Assembly: GCF_020686965.1 (NCBI RefSeq)
Contig: NZ_JAJEPS010000016.1
Location: forward strand, 1 to 62,632
DNA length: 62,632 bases
From: Hominiventricola filiformis
Lineage (GTDB): Bacteria > Bacillota > Clostridia > Lachnospirales > Lachnospiraceae
Direction of reading: 5' to 3'
The notes beneath the pieces were generated by a model. That model saw only the letters and a program-made list of their open reading frames with translations, was not told the origin of the DNA and made no database searches. Position numbers and translations under genes: made by a program. This document shows, one piece after another, positions 62,182-62,632 of this stretch (position 1 is the stretch's first letter; each line of letters begins with the position of its first letter).

Positions 62182-62632
62182 ATGGAAATTGGAAATAAAA
62201 TCAACCAATTAAGGAAACTTTCGGGAATGACACAAGAACAATTAGCAGAAAAACTTAACGTATCCAGACAGACTATTTCCAAATGGGAGTCAGATAGCAC
62301 TTCCCCTGATTTAGAAAGTATCGTTAAAATAAGCAGAATTTTTCATGTGTCATTAAATGATTTGCTAAAGGAAGGAGAAGCAGGTGTGGCAAACAAAACT
62401 GATGAGCAAATAACTTTAGAAGATTTGATGAAAATAAATCTTCATAACAGAAAAATGACGCTGTTGCTAATTAGTGGTCTGATTTTTATTATGGTTAGCA
62501 TATTAAATTTCGCCTATGTAATTGCGCTACAAAGCACAACACTTAGTACCCAGTATATGCTATACCGATATATCGTTACAGGACAATACGAAAATGCCCC
62601 TATTGATTATATGCGGTTAATGATACCGTCTA
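62182..62632 (+). CDS. XRE-family HTH regulator with membrane segment, cut by the window end
   Basis: Frame open for 150 codons to the window edge. The N-terminal HTH_3 is clear: IGNKINQLRKLSGMTQEQLA, EKLNVSRQTISKWESDSTSP, DLESIVKISRIFHVSLNDLL. After a linker, LLISGLIFIMVSILNFAYVI at about 95-115 is a transmembrane helix. Such membrane-tethered XRE proteins are common in Firmicutes and often sit beside small transporters or toxin-like genes. AAAGGAGG precedes ATG 62182. A+T-rich compared with glgB. Confidence 0.88.
   Translation, partial: MEIGNKINQLRKLSGMTQEQLAEKLNVSRQTISKWESDSTSPDLESIVKISRIFHVSLNDLLKEGEAGVANKTDEQITLEDLMKINLHNRKMTLLLISGLIFIMVSILNFAYVIALQSTTLSTQYMLYRYIVTGQYENAPIDYMRLMIPS

Noticed and set aside
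62040..62300. 86-aa open frame on the minus strand
   Set aside because: Overlaps the start of the clearly coding XRE gene on the other strand.

Overview
The window looks like chromosome of a spore-forming, anaerobic gut Firmicute of the Lachnospiraceae type. The evidence is an orphan-type spo0A, small coat-like proteins, several families typical of Lachnospiraceae (DUF6465-, DUF6472- and DUF1622-like proteins, a PD-(D/E)XK Rpn-type remnant), class II galT, glycogen genes, anaerobic-type CbiK and CbiL, and Clostridia-type THF, ZTP and cobalamin riboswitches. Genus cannot be fixed from sequence reading alone. Most of the window is moderate in GC. The DUF4143 ATPase (19.6-21.0 kb), the sugar-ABC/LacI/amidohydrolase block (38.1-43.75 kb) and the right end (62 kb) are visibly richer in A+T.

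Layout: 0-4.4 kb holds a deleted Rpn-type pseudogene, a lipoprotein with a ComEC-like metallo-beta-lactamase-fold protein, fucO, and a decayed TIM-barrel fragment. 4.4-5.3 kb is a THF riboswitch controlling folT. 5.3-9.3 kb is a tight LRR / VWA / MoxR-AAA / DUF1622 cassette. 9.35-11.7 kb has cytoplasmic cbiK, a DUF6465 gene and an AraC regulator divergent from galK-galT. 14.6-16.7 kb is a ZTP riboswitch with PurO-type IMP cyclohydrolase and a stand-alone AICAR transformylase. 16.8-21.9 kb holds an FMN oxidoreductase, a glycosyltransferase fused to a DNA-deoxyinosine glycosylase-like domain, a DUF6472 gene, the DUF4143 ATPase behind 32-bp direct repeats, and an aldose-1-epimerase-like protein. 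21.9-30.0 kb is amino acid biosynthesis: leuB-ilvD-ilvB and serC-serA-DUF1015. 30-35 kb has yajC, tgt, aroC and a GH13 enzyme with a repeat tail.

35-50 kb is the most interesting part. On the left is cbiL with an ABC-2 exporter-type pair and a membrane-anchored NEAT-like protein. On the right is a cobalamin-riboswitch operon encoding a lipid-anchored, extracytoplasmic CbiK-type chelatase, a lipoprotein and a second NEAT-like protein, followed by a binding-protein-dependent FecCD-type importer. Between them lies an A+T-rich ribose-type ABC importer with a LacI regulator, an amidohydrolase and two near-identical palindromic operators; it looks inserted between two parts of a corrinoid/cobalt (or tetrapyrrole) acquisition locus. 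A 6S-like rod-shaped RNA candidate sits at its left edge.

50-62.6 kb carries two small coat-like proteins, glgA, spo0A with an upstream 0A box, an RND efflux pair divergent from a two-component system, glgB (whose 3' end overlaps the histidine kinase gene antiparallel by 62 nt), and a truncated XRE-family membrane regulator at the right edge. No tRNA, rRNA, CRISPR array, intact transposase or phage gene was recognised.
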